Shown here one piece after another: positions 21,488 through 30,455 of a DNA stretch of 46,349 bases. Every line of letters begins with the position of its first letter. Within the stretch, counting starts at the first letter, position 1. The position numbers and the translations under genes are program-made. The notes under the pieces are model-generated. The model saw only the letters and a program-made list of their open reading frames with translations, was not told where the DNA came from and did no database searches. This DNA is from a virus: the IMG/VR virus record IMGVR_UViG_3300024236_000007, positions 1 through 46,349 of that record, one strand, 5' to 3'.

Positions 21488-22067
21488 ACTCTTTTCTAAA
21501 GGAGATTCAATACATGCTTTAATCTCTACCACAACACACCCTAATATTTTATTCGCGGTTAGAGGAGTTATTTATGACATCAAGTTTGATGAATACAATC
21601 CACAATACCAAATTAAAATAGACAAAATGTACGAAGATGTTGCATTTGTAAAAAGGTTTTTGATTAAAGGTAGAACTATTAGAGATTTTGAAGGTGCTGA
21701 CACTAGATACAAGTTAGTTAGAAAAAACATCAAGACCATAGATGAATTTGTAGAAAAAACATATAATGGTGATAATTGGGAAAAGTATCTAGTTGTTGTA
21801 GATAGTGTATATTGTTGTAAAACAAGAAAAGAGCAAAGAGACTTCTTTAATAATATACAAACATTCCTTATAGAACAAAATCTTAAAGAATTATATGATA
21901 TGAGTACCAGAAGCCAATATAGCAAAGGAGAACTCTATTTTCATACTAGATTTGATTTCATTAATTCCCTTAAAAAATTCTTAGGAGAAAGGGCTCCAAA
22001 TAATAAAGCATGGTTTGATAATTTAACTGAAAAACCCAATGTAGAAGATTTAGACAAACATATCTAA
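21474..22067 (+). CDS. Unknown protein preceding the tail module (197 aa)
   Basis: A mixed alpha/beta protein. The first 60 residues hold a beta-barrel-like region (SIHALISTTTHPNILFAVRG, VIYDIKFDEYNPQYQIKID). The middle has VVDSVYCCKTRKEQRDFF, with two Cys, and the end is helical. I see no catalytic motif. It is the last gene of the overlapping run 19705-22067 and ends 9 bp before the promoter-like element that leads into the tail module. Confidence 0.75.
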   Translation: MIRHKLFSKGDSIHALISTTTHPNILFAVRGVIYDIKFDEYNPQYQIKIDKMYEDVAFVKRFLIKGRTIRDFEGADTRYKLVRKNIKTIDEFVEKTYNGDNWEKYLVVVDSVYCCKTRKEQRDFFNNIQTFLIEQNLKELYDMSTRSQYSKGELYFHTRFDFINSLKKFLGERAPNNKAWFDNLTEKPNVEDLDKHI

Positions 22068-22076
22068 ATTTATTAG

Positions 22077-22084
22077 ATATATAA
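22077..22084 (+). promoter_or_regulatory. Putative promoter of the tail module, ATATATAA type
   Basis: GATATATAATAAA with 22 nt to ATG 22107, the first gene of the long baseplate run. Confidence 0.55.
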
Positions 22085-22106
22085 TAAAAAAATCTTTTAT
22101 AATTTT

Positions 22107-23843
22107 ATGGGTTTCTTTGACGATTTAGTATACAAGGCACAGGAAGCAGGAGAATGGATATACACGAATGTTAAAACCGGAGTAGATGAAGCTAAATCTG
22201 GAAGAGTTGAAGGTGCTAAAGGAAATCCTGCAAAAAGTAAAGCTGAAAGAGAACGTGCTGCTAATGCTGAATTATTAGGAAACACATCTGAGCTTGCAGA
22301 TAGTCCATCAGAAAAAGGAGATATTCCTCCTGCTTTTGACCAACTTAAAAGACCTGCAAAATATAATATCAGTGGTAAAACAAACAAAATAGAGATTTTT
22401 CAAGAAAAAGGAACTTCGCCAAGGTCTATAGCTAATAAATGGAGTTTATTTAGATACAGAGGTACTCCAATGCAGGGTATAGGAAATGATGAAGGTATAC
22501 CAAAAGTTGGTTACACAAAGGCTCAAGTTTTTAGAATAGGAAACTCCGGTTCTCCTAAAAACCCAACTGCTAAAGTAATTATTGAAGAATGCGGAAAACT
22601 TACAGGTTCTCCAGGATATCAATATCGATATGAGGATTTTATTTACACAAAATATTATGGAAAAATACCTAATAACCAGTTGCTTACTCTTAGGAGATTT
22701 GCATTTCCAGTTATGGATAATATTATAAGACCTGTTCAATTTAATGCAGATGGTAAACCATTTAAAAATTTACAGCCAGCACTTGCACAAGCTGTAACTT
22801 TTATGGGTGAAAAGCCTGGAAATAACATGAAAGAAATACTTAAATTTACAGTTGGTTTTAAATGGAAAGAAGCTACTTCAGAATTACAAACTATTAATAG
22901 TCAACCTAGAGATAGAGGTAAACTTGGCGGTTTTATAGATTCCATGCCTTTTTCACAAAATATACAAGGAGGTCTTGCGGGAGAAAGTGCTTCGCAAACT
23001 AGAATAAGACAGCAACAAGGTGACGGTTATGACCCTGTAAAACAAACATATCCTAATCATGAATTTTCACCTTTAAATATAATAAAGAAAGTTAATATGA
23101 GAGAGGCTGGTTTAAATTTTAGCCAAGAATTCTCTTTAAAATTTCAATATGATTTAAAGGGTATTCCTGGTGTAAGTCCTAAACTTGCATTTTTAGATGT
23201 TCTTGCAAACCTTTTAATTTTAACATACAATGAAGCGCCGTTTTGGGGTGGAGCTGTAAGATATACAGGTGGTGGTAAAAAAGGTAAACCTTTTGGAGAC
23301 CTTAAAAAACTACAAAGCGGAGATATTAAAGGATTTATGGGTAGTGTTGTTAAAGATTTAGCAGGAACTATTACAAAGGGTGTTAAAGATATTATGAAAG
23401 GTGGAGATAGTAAAATATTAAATAATATTTTGGGTGGAGCTATGATGGACTTATTAGGAGGACCTCAAGGTGGTACAGTAGCGGCAGCATTCTTAACTGG
23501 AGACCCTACAGGACCATGGCACCTTACAGTAGGAAATCCTCTTAACCCAATCGCTGTTATAGGAAATTTAGCATGTACTGATACTACATTTGAATTTGAA
23601 GGGCCGTTGGGTTACGAAGATTTTCCAACTACACTTAATGTAACTATTAAATTAAAACCAGGTATGCCAAGAGATAAAGGTGCTATTGAATCAATGTTTA
23701 ACGCTGGTAGAGGTAGATTATATTTGGCAGAAGATGGAGTATTAGATCCTGGTGTAACTTATGATGTAGATGCGTATGGTAAAGTACAGGGAGACAAAAA
23801 CGGAAACTTAGCTAGAGCTGCGGCAAAATTTGCAAACGGATAA
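22107..23843 (+). CDS. Tail or baseplate structural protein (578 aa)
   Basis: The N-terminal 60 residues are helical and charged. The middle has membrane-free Gly/Ala-rich helices (GGAMMDLLGGPQGGTVAAAF), and the C-terminal third has a conserved-looking block GPWHLTVGNPLNPIAVIGN followed by EGPLGYEDFPTTLNVTIKLK. I associate that block with tail or baseplate proteins of large myoviruses, possibly the tube initiator or hub cap (gp48/gp54 role). The exact T4 equivalent is not provable by eye. It starts the run of overlapping baseplate genes and its stop touches the LysM-type gene (TAATG). Confidence 0.75.
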   Translation: MGFFDDLVYKAQEAGEWIYTNVKTGVDEAKSGRVEGAKGNPAKSKAERERAANAELLGNTSELADSPSEKGDIPPAFDQLKRPAKYNISGKTNKIEIFQEKGTSPRSIANKWSLFRYRGTPMQGIGNDEGIPKVGYTKAQVFRIGNSGSPKNPTAKVIIEECGKLTGSPGYQYRYEDFIYTKYYGKIPNNQLLTLRRFAFPVMDNIIRPVQFNADGKPFKNLQPALAQAVTFMGEKPGNNMKEILKFTVGFKWKEATSELQTINSQPRDRGKLGGFIDSMPFSQNIQGGLAGESASQTRIRQQQGDGYDPVKQTYPNHEFSPLNIIKKVNMREAGLNFSQEFSLKFQYDLKGIPGVSPKLAFLDVLANLLILTYNEAPFWGGAVRYTGGGKKGKPFGDLKKLQSGDIKGFMGSVVKDLAGTITKGVKDIMKGGDSKILNNILGGAMMDLLGGPQGGTVAAAFLTGDPTGPWHLTVGNPLNPIAVIGNLACTDTTFEFEGPLGYEDFPTTLNVTIKLKPGMPRDKGAIESMFNAGRGRLYLAEDGVLDPGVTYDVDAYGKVQGDKNGNLARAAAKFANG

Positions 23844-24901
23844 TGGAACTTAGAAGTATATTAGATAAAATAGTTGAGGCTGGTAGATTGATTCTTACTC
23901 AGCCTACAATGTTGTTTATAAACAAGGGAAATATTAAGGTTATAAAAGAACACTATGTTACCAGCGATGAACAAGGTAGAATAGATTTAATTTGTTTAGA
24001 TTATTATAACACTGATGAACACATGGACTATCTTTTAAAATTTAATGGAATATCTGACCCTTTTTCTATAAAAGAAGGTGACATTCTAAAAATACCAGTT
24101 ATTGGTAATAATTTTAAAGCATTAGAAAGACCTGAAGAATCTAAAGATAATATAGTTAGGCAAGAATTTTTAGATACTAAAAGATTGACGCCAAAAGACC
24201 AAAAAAGAGTAGAATTTCTTAAGAAGAAACATAAACTTAAAGAGGTATTACCACCTAATGTTCTTAAAACAGGATATAAAACTTTTAAATTTACAGAAAG
24301 AGATGGCGAAAAAGCAACTGAGTTTGGAATGGGCGCTATGTTACCTGAACCAGTAAAACCTAAAAAAGATAAAATTAGAGTTTCCAAAGGTTTAGGTAAT
24401 GTTGCTGATGAAAATTGGAAAAAAGTAGATCCTGCAATATTTGATAAAGGTATGAAAGATTTAACTTTAAAAGAAGTAGATATACTTAAAAATGCAGGAA
24501 TACCACTAGAAGAATTTGAAAAAGCAAAAGCTGCTAAATTAGAAGGTGATAAAAGTATTTCTGGAAAGGCAGATGTTAAAGATGTACTTGATGATAAAGG
24601 TAAAGTAATTGGTAAAGAATCTACTAAAAAATCTATAGTATACGATGCTGGTAAAAAGACTACAACTACTACTAAAACTACGGTAAAATATGATGGTACT
24701 ATAGAAACAAGTCAGCAAACTACGTTTTCACTAGCAGGTGATAAGTCTAATAATTTAGATATTGAAAAGCAAAAGAAAAAGTCTAAGAATACTGAAAAAG
24801 GACTAGACGAAAAACTTAAGAATAAAAAGATTCTTAAGAAAAAAGATATTCTTAAGAAAAAAGAGAGCGATAGAAGGAGTAAACGTAATAAGAAGAGATA
24901 A
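23843..24901 (+). CDS. Baseplate wedge protein, gp53/LysM-like, with Lys-rich tail (352 aa)
   Basis: Residues 43-87 match the gp53/LysM pattern of contractile tails: ICLDYYNTDEHMDYLLKFNG then SIKEGDILKIPVIG. In T4, gp53 joins wedges to the hub, and in T6SS-like systems the LysM protein sits next to the hub. The rest of the chain (about 90-352) is unusual: a long Lys/Glu/Thr-rich, probably disordered region, including a Thr cluster (KKTTTTTKTTVKYDGTIETS) and a C-terminal Lys tract with repeated KKKDILKKK. T4 gp53 has 196 residues, so this is an extended version. It lies immediately before the gp27-like hub, as expected. Confidence 0.8.
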   Translation: MELRSILDKIVEAGRLILTQPTMLFINKGNIKVIKEHYVTSDEQGRIDLICLDYYNTDEHMDYLLKFNGISDPFSIKEGDILKIPVIGNNFKALERPEESKDNIVRQEFLDTKRLTPKDQKRVEFLKKKHKLKEVLPPNVLKTGYKTFKFTERDGEKATEFGMGAMLPEPVKPKKDKIRVSKGLGNVADENWKKVDPAIFDKGMKDLTLKEVDILKNAGIPLEEFEKAKAAKLEGDKSISGKADVKDVLDDKGKVIGKESTKKSIVYDAGKKTTTTTKTTVKYDGTIETSQQTTFSLAGDKSNNLDIEKQKKKSKNTEKGLDEKLKNKKILKKKDILKKKESDRRSKRNKKR

Positions 24902-26403
24902 TGGCAGAATTAGATAATAATATATTAGTAGTATCTGAACCTTCTATTAGACCTTATAAAATCGAGGTACCTAGATTAGATGAAGATGAAGGTGGAGATA
25001 AGCAAACAAAAACTTTTGGAATTGATGTTCCTACTGTAACAATAAACGGTTATGATTTTCAAGACCATGATATTATGTCTTTTAGACTTTCAATAACTGA
25101 TGAAATACCTGAACTTACTGTAAGATTAAAAGATTCTCAAGGAACATTTGATACTTCTCAATATCCAAGAGATGGAGACGCTATTACAATATACATTGGT
25201 TCAAAAAATGAGGATACATTTAAAAGTATTCACATGGATTTTGATATAGTTTCTATAACTTCTCCTAGAAAAGGTTTACCTCATAGTGAAAGAACTTATG
25301 GGTTTACTGGAATTGCAAAAATACCTGGACTTTTTACAGAAGAATGTAGAGCATTTGATGAAGGTAATAGTTTAGAGCATATTCAGCAGGTTTCTTCTAA
25401 TTTAGGTTTGGGAATGGCTACAAATATTAATTCAGCAAACGATTCGCAAGTAAGAATTCAGGCTTATGAAAGAACTGTTGATTTCGTGAAAGGGGTTGTA
25501 AACGCTTCATATATAAAAGAAGAAGCATTTCAGACTTTTTATATAGACCAGTATTATTATTTGAATTTTATAGAAGTAAACAAAATTTTTAATTCTAAAA
25601 ATGTTAAAGGAGAAGATGGTCAAGATTTTATAACTTCATTTAGTAGGTCAGTTTCTCAAGAAAGTACAAATGAAGATAATGACCAAATAACTTCAAAACT
25701 ATATTTGACTAACAACCACTCAGCAGACGGCACTGGTAATAAAATATCTCAATGGGCTTTAAGTAATGATTCTAGCAAAATATCATTAAAGAATGGATAT
25801 AAAAGAATCCTACAGATGTACGATGAACTTGAGGGAGAAAAGCTGATAGAATTCGATATTGAATCATATACAAGCACTAATTTAAGAGATACTGAAGAAC
25901 CTCTTAAAGGTAGAAGAGATGAATTTCACTACGAAAGTCACATAAAACATAAATATATCGGTAGACAGCAAGACTATTCTTTAAATGGTAATGTGCATTC
26001 TAACCACAAATATTCGATGCTTAATAACTATCAAAATTTAAGAGAGTTAGAAAAAATACAATTAACAGTAGAGCTAGAAGCTTTTAATCCTGGACTTTAT
26101 AGATATCAAAAAATTCCAGTTATAATGTACAATGTTGAGCCAACTAAGGTTGCAATGAATAAAGAGACTGATAAAGTATTAAAAGAAAAAGGGGCAAAGG
26201 CAGAAGAAAAAGCCTTTGATTTTAAGGATGAAGGAGAATCAGATGAAGGTCAAGAAGTTACACTTGATGATTTTGTTTCTGGTCACTACATCATAGGTGG
26301 TATAGAATATATATACAGGACTGGAGAACCATCGATTAGGCAAAAATTAACTCTTTTAAGAAGAGAATGGCCAGTTTTAGCAAATAGTATTAAATATAAA
26401 TAA
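24901..26403 (+). CDS. Baseplate hub protein, gp27-like (500 aa)
   Basis: The first 150 residues form beta-barrel strands (PTVTINGYDFQDHDIMSFRL, PELTVRLKDSQGTFD) followed by a second barrel with VVNASYIKEEAFQTFYID. This is the layout of gp27/VgrG/gpD hub proteins. Residues 330-400 contain the late barrel strands, and an acidic insert (EEKAFDFKDEGESDEGQE) precedes the last domain, which ends RREWPVLANS. The family forms the trimeric hub that adapts the sixfold tube to the threefold spike. Its position between the LysM protein and the spike supports the call. Confidence 0.8.
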   Translation: MAELDNNILVVSEPSIRPYKIEVPRLDEDEGGDKQTKTFGIDVPTVTINGYDFQDHDIMSFRLSITDEIPELTVRLKDSQGTFDTSQYPRDGDAITIYIGSKNEDTFKSIHMDFDIVSITSPRKGLPHSERTYGFTGIAKIPGLFTEECRAFDEGNSLEHIQQVSSNLGLGMATNINSANDSQVRIQAYERTVDFVKGVVNASYIKEEAFQTFYIDQYYYLNFIEVNKIFNSKNVKGEDGQDFITSFSRSVSQESTNEDNDQITSKLYLTNNHSADGTGNKISQWALSNDSSKISLKNGYKRILQMYDELEGEKLIEFDIESYTSTNLRDTEEPLKGRRDEFHYESHIKHKYIGRQQDYSLNGNVHSNHKYSMLNNYQNLRELEKIQLTVELEAFNPGLYRYQKIPVIMYNVEPTKVAMNKETDKVLKEKGAKAEEKAFDFKDEGESDEGQEVTLDDFVSGHYIIGGIEYIYRTGEPSIRQKLTLLRREWPVLANSIKYK

Positions 26404-26404
26404 C

Positions 26405-27832
26405 ATGGATAAATTTACTAGAAATAAATGGCAAAAGGGCTACAGATCACACCAATACGGTGACCCAACATATATTAGCTTCTTTTTAATGTTTGATTGG
26501 GGAGAATCTCCTCTTTTTAACGGAGTAGCCGAAGATTTTTTAAGAAATGTTTTATTCGAACCGGAAAGAGCTGATAAACTTGTAAGGTTTACAAAACTTC
26601 TACAAAAATTGAATAGAGAAATGCCTTGGTATTTTTATGAAATAGAGGGTTTTGAAAATGTTTATAAATTTGAAAATTTAAAAGAAGCATATAGAGGTAC
26701 TGACGACGGTATAAAAATAAAAACCATAGAAACTTTAGATTTAATGGTTGCTGGTTTAATGGATATGTATAGAGATGTTGCATTTGATATGGATAGGTGG
26801 TGCGAAGTTTTACCACATAATATGACTTATTTTAGTCTTACCATAATTGTTTCAGAATGTAGAACTATTGCTAATAGAAAGTTAAATACTAATAAAAATC
26901 AAACTAATGATTTTCAAAATGAAGAAAGAGAGTATACTGTAATAAATCAAGATATTGCATATAGTGCAAAATCACATTTTGCTGTTAAATTAGGAAAATG
27001 TTCTTTTCATACAGATTCAGGAGTTGGTATATTTGGAGGATTATCGACTTCAGAGCCTAAAATTGCAGAAAATCAAATTCAAATTAAGTATCAAACAGTA
27101 AAGTATTACAGTAAACAATACTTGAATGAATTTGAGGGTACTTTAGCTGAAAATAAACTATCTGAAGTTGGAAGTAATACTCCTAATACTGCAGGAAATG
27201 ATGAAAATACTACAACGCCTTCAAGTGAGGGTGATAAAAGAAGTGGCAAAGAAGAATCTAATACTAAATCTAATAATGATACGACCAATGTTACTTTTAC
27301 CGGTAAAACTGTAGAAAAGGTTGAAGGTTTTGAACAGCAGCCGCTTGAAGAAGTTTTAAGTACCGAAAGAATAGACGGTTTTGAACAGCAGCCACTTGAA
27401 GAAGTTTTAAGTACCGAAAGAATAGACGGTTTTGGAGAAAATCAAAACACAGAAAACCCCATTGAATTTGGTAGTCCAGGAAGATTAGGAGAAAACTTAC
27501 TTGCTGATGCATTAGCAGAACTTGAAGGTGCTGGACAGCGTTTAAAACAAGATACTTTAGCAAAACTTCTTTTAGGAAACGTATATGGTTTAAATGCTGC
27601 TTCTAATATACAAGATGCTCTTGCTGCTGGAAGTTTAAACGGACTTAGAAATTTAGCAGTAAAAACTGCACAGGCATTAACAGACGATTCATCTCAAAAT
27701 TCTAATATCGGTGCAAGTGTTGGAGATAATGTATTTCCGGAATCAATTCCTGAAGTTCCACTTAAACCTACTAACAATATTCAATCACCTCCACCTGAAA
27801 AGGATTCTAATTTAGGAAACATACATGGATAA
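26405..27832 (+). CDS. Tail/baseplate structural protein with repeat segment (475 aa)
   Basis: The first 190 residues are a folded helical domain (PTYISFFLMFDWGESPLFNG, then DLMVAGLMDMYRDVAFDMDR), which I have seen in virion proteins of large phages. Residues 240-300 are Asn/Thr/Ser-rich linker, followed by a duplicated 17-residue block and an Ala/Leu-rich C-terminal helix (LLADALAELEGAGQRLKQDT). It may be a hub accessory or initiator, lying between hub and spike genes. The start is 1 bp after the hub stop. No T4 equivalent is recognised. Confidence 0.75.
   Translation: MDKFTRNKWQKGYRSHQYGDPTYISFFLMFDWGESPLFNGVAEDFLRNVLFEPERADKLVRFTKLLQKLNREMPWYFYEIEGFENVYKFENLKEAYRGTDDGIKIKTIETLDLMVAGLMDMYRDVAFDMDRWCEVLPHNMTYFSLTIIVSECRTIANRKLNTNKNQTNDFQNEEREYTVINQDIAYSAKSHFAVKLGKCSFHTDSGVGIFGGLSTSEPKIAENQIQIKYQTVKYYSKQYLNEFEGTLAENKLSEVGSNTPNTAGNDENTTTPSSEGDKRSGKEESNTKSNNDTTNVTFTGKTVEKVEGFEQQPLEEVLSTERIDGFEQQPLEEVLSTERIDGFGENQNTENPIEFGSPGRLGENLLADALAELEGAGQRLKQDTLAKLLLGNVYGLNAASNIQDALAAGSLNGLRNLAVKTAQALTDDSSQNSNIGASVGDNVFPESIPEVPLKPTNNIQSPPPEKDSNLGNIHG
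27326..27427 (+). repeat. Perfectly phased 51-bp tandem duplication inside the structural gene
   Basis: Two adjacent 51-bp units (27326-27376 and 27377-27427) encode GFEQQPLEEVLSTERID twice and differ by a single synonymous base (CCG or CCA). This recent expansion lies in the flexible region. Confidence 0.9.
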
Positions 27833-27977
27833 AGACACTGAAGCAAGAATAAAAGAAATTTGCGAACATATCATAAATGGTGAATTTGAAAGACTCCGTG
27901 AACCTGAATATTTACAATTTTATTTAAACTATAGTACTGAGATAGAAGATGCTCTCAAGAATTGGTCTAAAAAATAA
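27825..27977 (+). CDS. Small ORF, unknown (50 aa)
   Basis: ATG 27825 overlaps the previous gene by 8 bp and opens a helical acidic protein (MDKDTEARIKEICEHIINGE, FERLREPEYLQFYLNY). Its coupled start and the tight fit before the spike gene suggest a real small gene. No family recognised. Confidence 0.65.
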   Translation: MDKDTEARIKEICEHIINGEFERLREPEYLQFYLNYSTEIEDALKNWSKK

Positions 27978-27989
27978 GATAAATATAAT

Positions 27990-28673
27990 ATGGATTCTAA
28001 AGAATTAAATATAGATAATTTAAGAGATAGTCACTGGATAGGTGAGGTTGTAGATAATTCTGACCCTTTATTAGATGGTAGATGTAGAGTAAGGGTATTT
28101 GGAAAATTTGATAATATTCCTACAAGCTCTATTCCTTGGGCAACGCCTTCAAATAGAAATACACCAGGAGCCCATGCAGTTCCTAGAGTTGGTGATATTG
28201 TTGCTATTAATTTTGATAATGGAGATATTTACCACCCTGAATATATTTACCATGTTAATCAAAATTCTGATTTTAAATCTGATATTTTATCAGAAAGTGG
28301 AGCTCCTCAAAATTGTATATCTTTAGTATATGATGCTGTCAGAAATTTAAGAGCGTACTACAGTCCTGAAAAAGGATTCATAGTAACTACAGGGGCCGGT
28401 GCTGAAGAATCTCCTTTAATTCAACTAGACTCTGAAAATAGAATTTATCTTTTTACGGAAAATGAAGTTGAAGTAAAAGCCCCAAGGGTATATGTAAACA
28501 GTCCTAATATAGAATTAGGAGAAGCTGCTGCAGAACAAGTAATTAAAGGAAATACATTCCAAGCGCTGTTTAATGCACATACACATGGTAGTGCATCACC
28601 AGGAACGCCAACAACACCTCCAATTGTATTATTAAATGGAGCAGAATTAAGTCAAGTCACTAAAACACAATAG
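27990..28673 (+). CDS. Tail spike, gp5 OB-fold type without lysozyme (227 aa)
   Basis: Residues 12-95 form an OB-fold as in gp5/VgrG/gpV (DGRCRVRVFGKFDN, then HAVPRVGDIVAINFDNGDIY). Residues 100-170 are a short beta-region with repeated strands, ending in ENEVEVKAPRVYVNSPN, the triple beta-helix needle. The last 40 residues contain FNAHTHGSASPGTPT, typical of the spike end in short gp45/gpV-type proteins. T4 gp5 has a lysozyme domain between OB-fold and needle, and this one does not, so any peptidoglycan hydrolase must be elsewhere. The promoter-like ATAAATATAA lies just before the ATG. Confidence 0.88.
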   Translation: MDSKELNIDNLRDSHWIGEVVDNSDPLLDGRCRVRVFGKFDNIPTSSIPWATPSNRNTPGAHAVPRVGDIVAINFDNGDIYHPEYIYHVNQNSDFKSDILSESGAPQNCISLVYDAVRNLRAYYSPEKGFIVTTGAGAEESPLIQLDSENRIYLFTENEVEVKAPRVYVNSPNIELGEAAAEQVIKGNTFQALFNAHTHGSASPGTPTTPPIVLLNGAELSQVTKTQ

Positions 28674-28674
28674 T

Positions 28675-29154
28675 ATGTTAAATAAAAACGGATTAAAATC
28701 TAAAATAGAAAAAAGAATTAAAGAGTTAGAAGAGCCACTTGCTAAAAAGCTTGCAGGTGGAGATAGTAAAGTAAGAGTATCTAACTTTGTAACAGATGCA
28801 TTCGATACTGAAGATTTAGTTATGCCACCTGCTGGTTTATACAAAGCTCAGAAAAATATTGATAAATGGTATCAAGATAATTTAGAGCCTCCAGGAATAG
28901 ATCAGAACAGTTTTAAAAAGAAGCAGTGGAAAAACTTTGCAGATGAAGTATCGGGACAAATATCAAAAGAGTTAATTGATGTCTTATCAAAAGAACTTTC
29001 TAAAATTATAGCCGAAGAGATAGATGCTTATGTAAAAGATGCAGATATAAAATTGACAATACCTCCAGGGTTTTTACAATTGCAGAGTCCAGCAGGTCCA
29101 GCTACAAATGCAGCACCAATTACACTTAACCCATTGAACTTTTCGTTTAAATAA
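28675..29154 (+). CDS. Baseplate-associated protein, unknown (159 aa)
   Basis: N-terminal coiled-coil (NGLKSKIEKRIKELEEPLAK), a basic middle with a Pro-rich VMPPAGLYKAQ loop, an amphipathic helix (FADEVSGQISKELIDVLSKE), and a C-terminal region with IPPGFLQLQSPAGPATNAA. The end resembles spike-tip or spike-adjacent phage proteins, but the PAAR fold is not evident. It sits 1 bp after the spike gene. Confidence 0.75.
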   Translation: MLNKNGLKSKIEKRIKELEEPLAKKLAGGDSKVRVSNFVTDAFDTEDLVMPPAGLYKAQKNIDKWYQDNLEPPGIDQNSFKKKQWKNFADEVSGQISKELIDVLSKELSKIIAEEIDAYVKDADIKLTIPPGFLQLQSPAGPATNAAPITLNPLNFSFK

Positions 29155-29162
29155 TTAAAAGA

Positions 29163-29170
29163 ATATATAA
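29163..29170 (+). promoter_or_regulatory. Putative promoter of the S1-domain gene, ATATATAA type
   Basis: GAATATATAATTAAA with 22 nt to ATG 29193, in the 38-bp gap after the spike-associated gene. Confidence 0.5.
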
Positions 29171-29192
29171 TTAAACCTTAAAAATATAACAA

Positions 29193-30398
29193 ATGATTAA
29201 CAAATCTGACGCCGATTGGTTTGATGCCGACGGTAACTTTGATTGGGATGGCTATGAAGCCACTTGCCCATCAGCAATTAGGAAGGGAAATCCTCACATT
29301 AAAACAAACGATCCAAAACACAAAGTATTTTGTAGAGAAAGCTACGCACAGGAGCTTTATGATAAGTACAACAAACATGATGAAGACTCAAATACTTTGT
29401 CAAAAGTTGAACACGGCGTTCAATACACCGGTACTGTTTATTCTACTAAAGGCAGTACATCTACTGTCGATATTGGATATAGACAACTTGTCTTTATTAA
29501 TCTACAAAAAGAAGACCCTGCATTTAGAGAATTAGGAAAAACAATAGGCTCTGAAGTAGACGTTACAATTACTTCTGACCCTTTTGATGATTCAGTATCT
29601 CTATACGGTTCATTAACTGAAGGAGCTAGAAAAAAGACATTCACTGAAATGCAAGCTGCTATCGAAACACAAGATACGGCATGGAGTGGTAATGTTACTA
29701 AAATGATGCAAGAAGCAGGATATATTGTTCGTGTAAATGGAATTGACTGCTTTATGCCGGGTAGTTTAGCTGGTATTAATAAACTACATGATTTCTCTAG
29801 TATTATAGACACTGACATGTATGTTGTTCCAGTAAGTTTTTCTAAAGAAAAAGGAACTATTGTAGTTTCACATAGAGCTTATTTAAAGACTATGATTCCA
29901 GGTACTATTGATAAACTTAAAGAAAATTTAACTCAAGAAATTACTGGTACCGTTACAGGTTCAGCCAAGTATGGAGTATTCTGTGAATTTAATGAATGCT
30001 TAACTGGTATGATTCATGTAAATGATTTAGATTCTGATTTGTTAGTAAGACATAAGAATAGAGAAATAGTTCCAGGAGAAGAGATTACATTTAGAATCAA
30101 AGATATTATTTCAAATGATAAAATAACTCTTACTCAAAAAGATGAGGTTGCTGCAAATCCTTGGTTAAAAATCAATGAGAAGTTTAAACCTAATTCTGAT
30201 GTTTTAGCAACTGTAAAATCATGTAAAGATTATGGATTGTTTATTGAAATAGCGGAAGGTATTGTTGGCTTATTACATGTAAGTGAATTTGAAAATACAG
30301 AAGCTTTAAAATCGTATAAACCTAAGCATAAAATAAACGTTACAATAACTAGAATAGAGGAAGATACAAAGAAAGTTTTCTTAAAACTTGCTGAGTAA
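29193..30398 (+). CDS. S1-domain RNA-binding protein, bS1-like (401 aa)
   Basis: Four S1-type OB-folds are seen at about 75-142, 165-232, 246-316 and 332-399. The last two are canonical (TGTVTGSAKYGVFCEF and ECLTGMIHVNDLDSD; ATVKSCKDYGLFIEI and GIVGLLHVSEFEN). The first two are diverged. The first 70 residues are an extra charged domain (DADWFDADGNFDWDGYEATC) with three Cys. Ribosomal protein S1 binds mRNA leaders and recruits them to the 30S subunit. This protein is shorter than host bS1 (about 550-600 residues). It has its own promoter-like element and interrupts the baseplate gene order. It may compete with host S1, act as a translation factor, or enter with the virion. Confidence 0.9.
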   Translation: MINKSDADWFDADGNFDWDGYEATCPSAIRKGNPHIKTNDPKHKVFCRESYAQELYDKYNKHDEDSNTLSKVEHGVQYTGTVYSTKGSTSTVDIGYRQLVFINLQKEDPAFRELGKTIGSEVDVTITSDPFDDSVSLYGSLTEGARKKTFTEMQAAIETQDTAWSGNVTKMMQEAGYIVRVNGIDCFMPGSLAGINKLHDFSSIIDTDMYVVPVSFSKEKGTIVVSHRAYLKTMIPGTIDKLKENLTQEITGTVTGSAKYGVFCEFNECLTGMIHVNDLDSDLLVRHKNREIVPGEEITFRIKDIISNDKITLTQKDEVAANPWLKINEKFKPNSDVLATVKSCKDYGLFIEIAEGIVGLLHVSEFENTEALKSYKPKHKINVTITRIEEDTKKVFLKLAE

Positions 30399-30429
30399 AA
30401 TCTATTTTTAGATTATTAGATTATACGTG

Positions 30430-30437
30430 ATATATAA
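30430..30437 (+). promoter_or_regulatory. Putative promoter of the amidoligase-like gene, ATATATAA type
   Basis: GTGATATATAAAGAA with 18 nt to ATG 30456, in the 57-bp gap after the S1-domain gene. Confidence 0.5.
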
Positions 30438-30455
30438 AGAAAGTAAATTTATCAC

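Noticed and set aside
27990-28673. Lysozyme domain in the spike
   Set aside because: No E-x8-D-x5-T-like catalytic pattern. The OB-fold runs directly into the needle.
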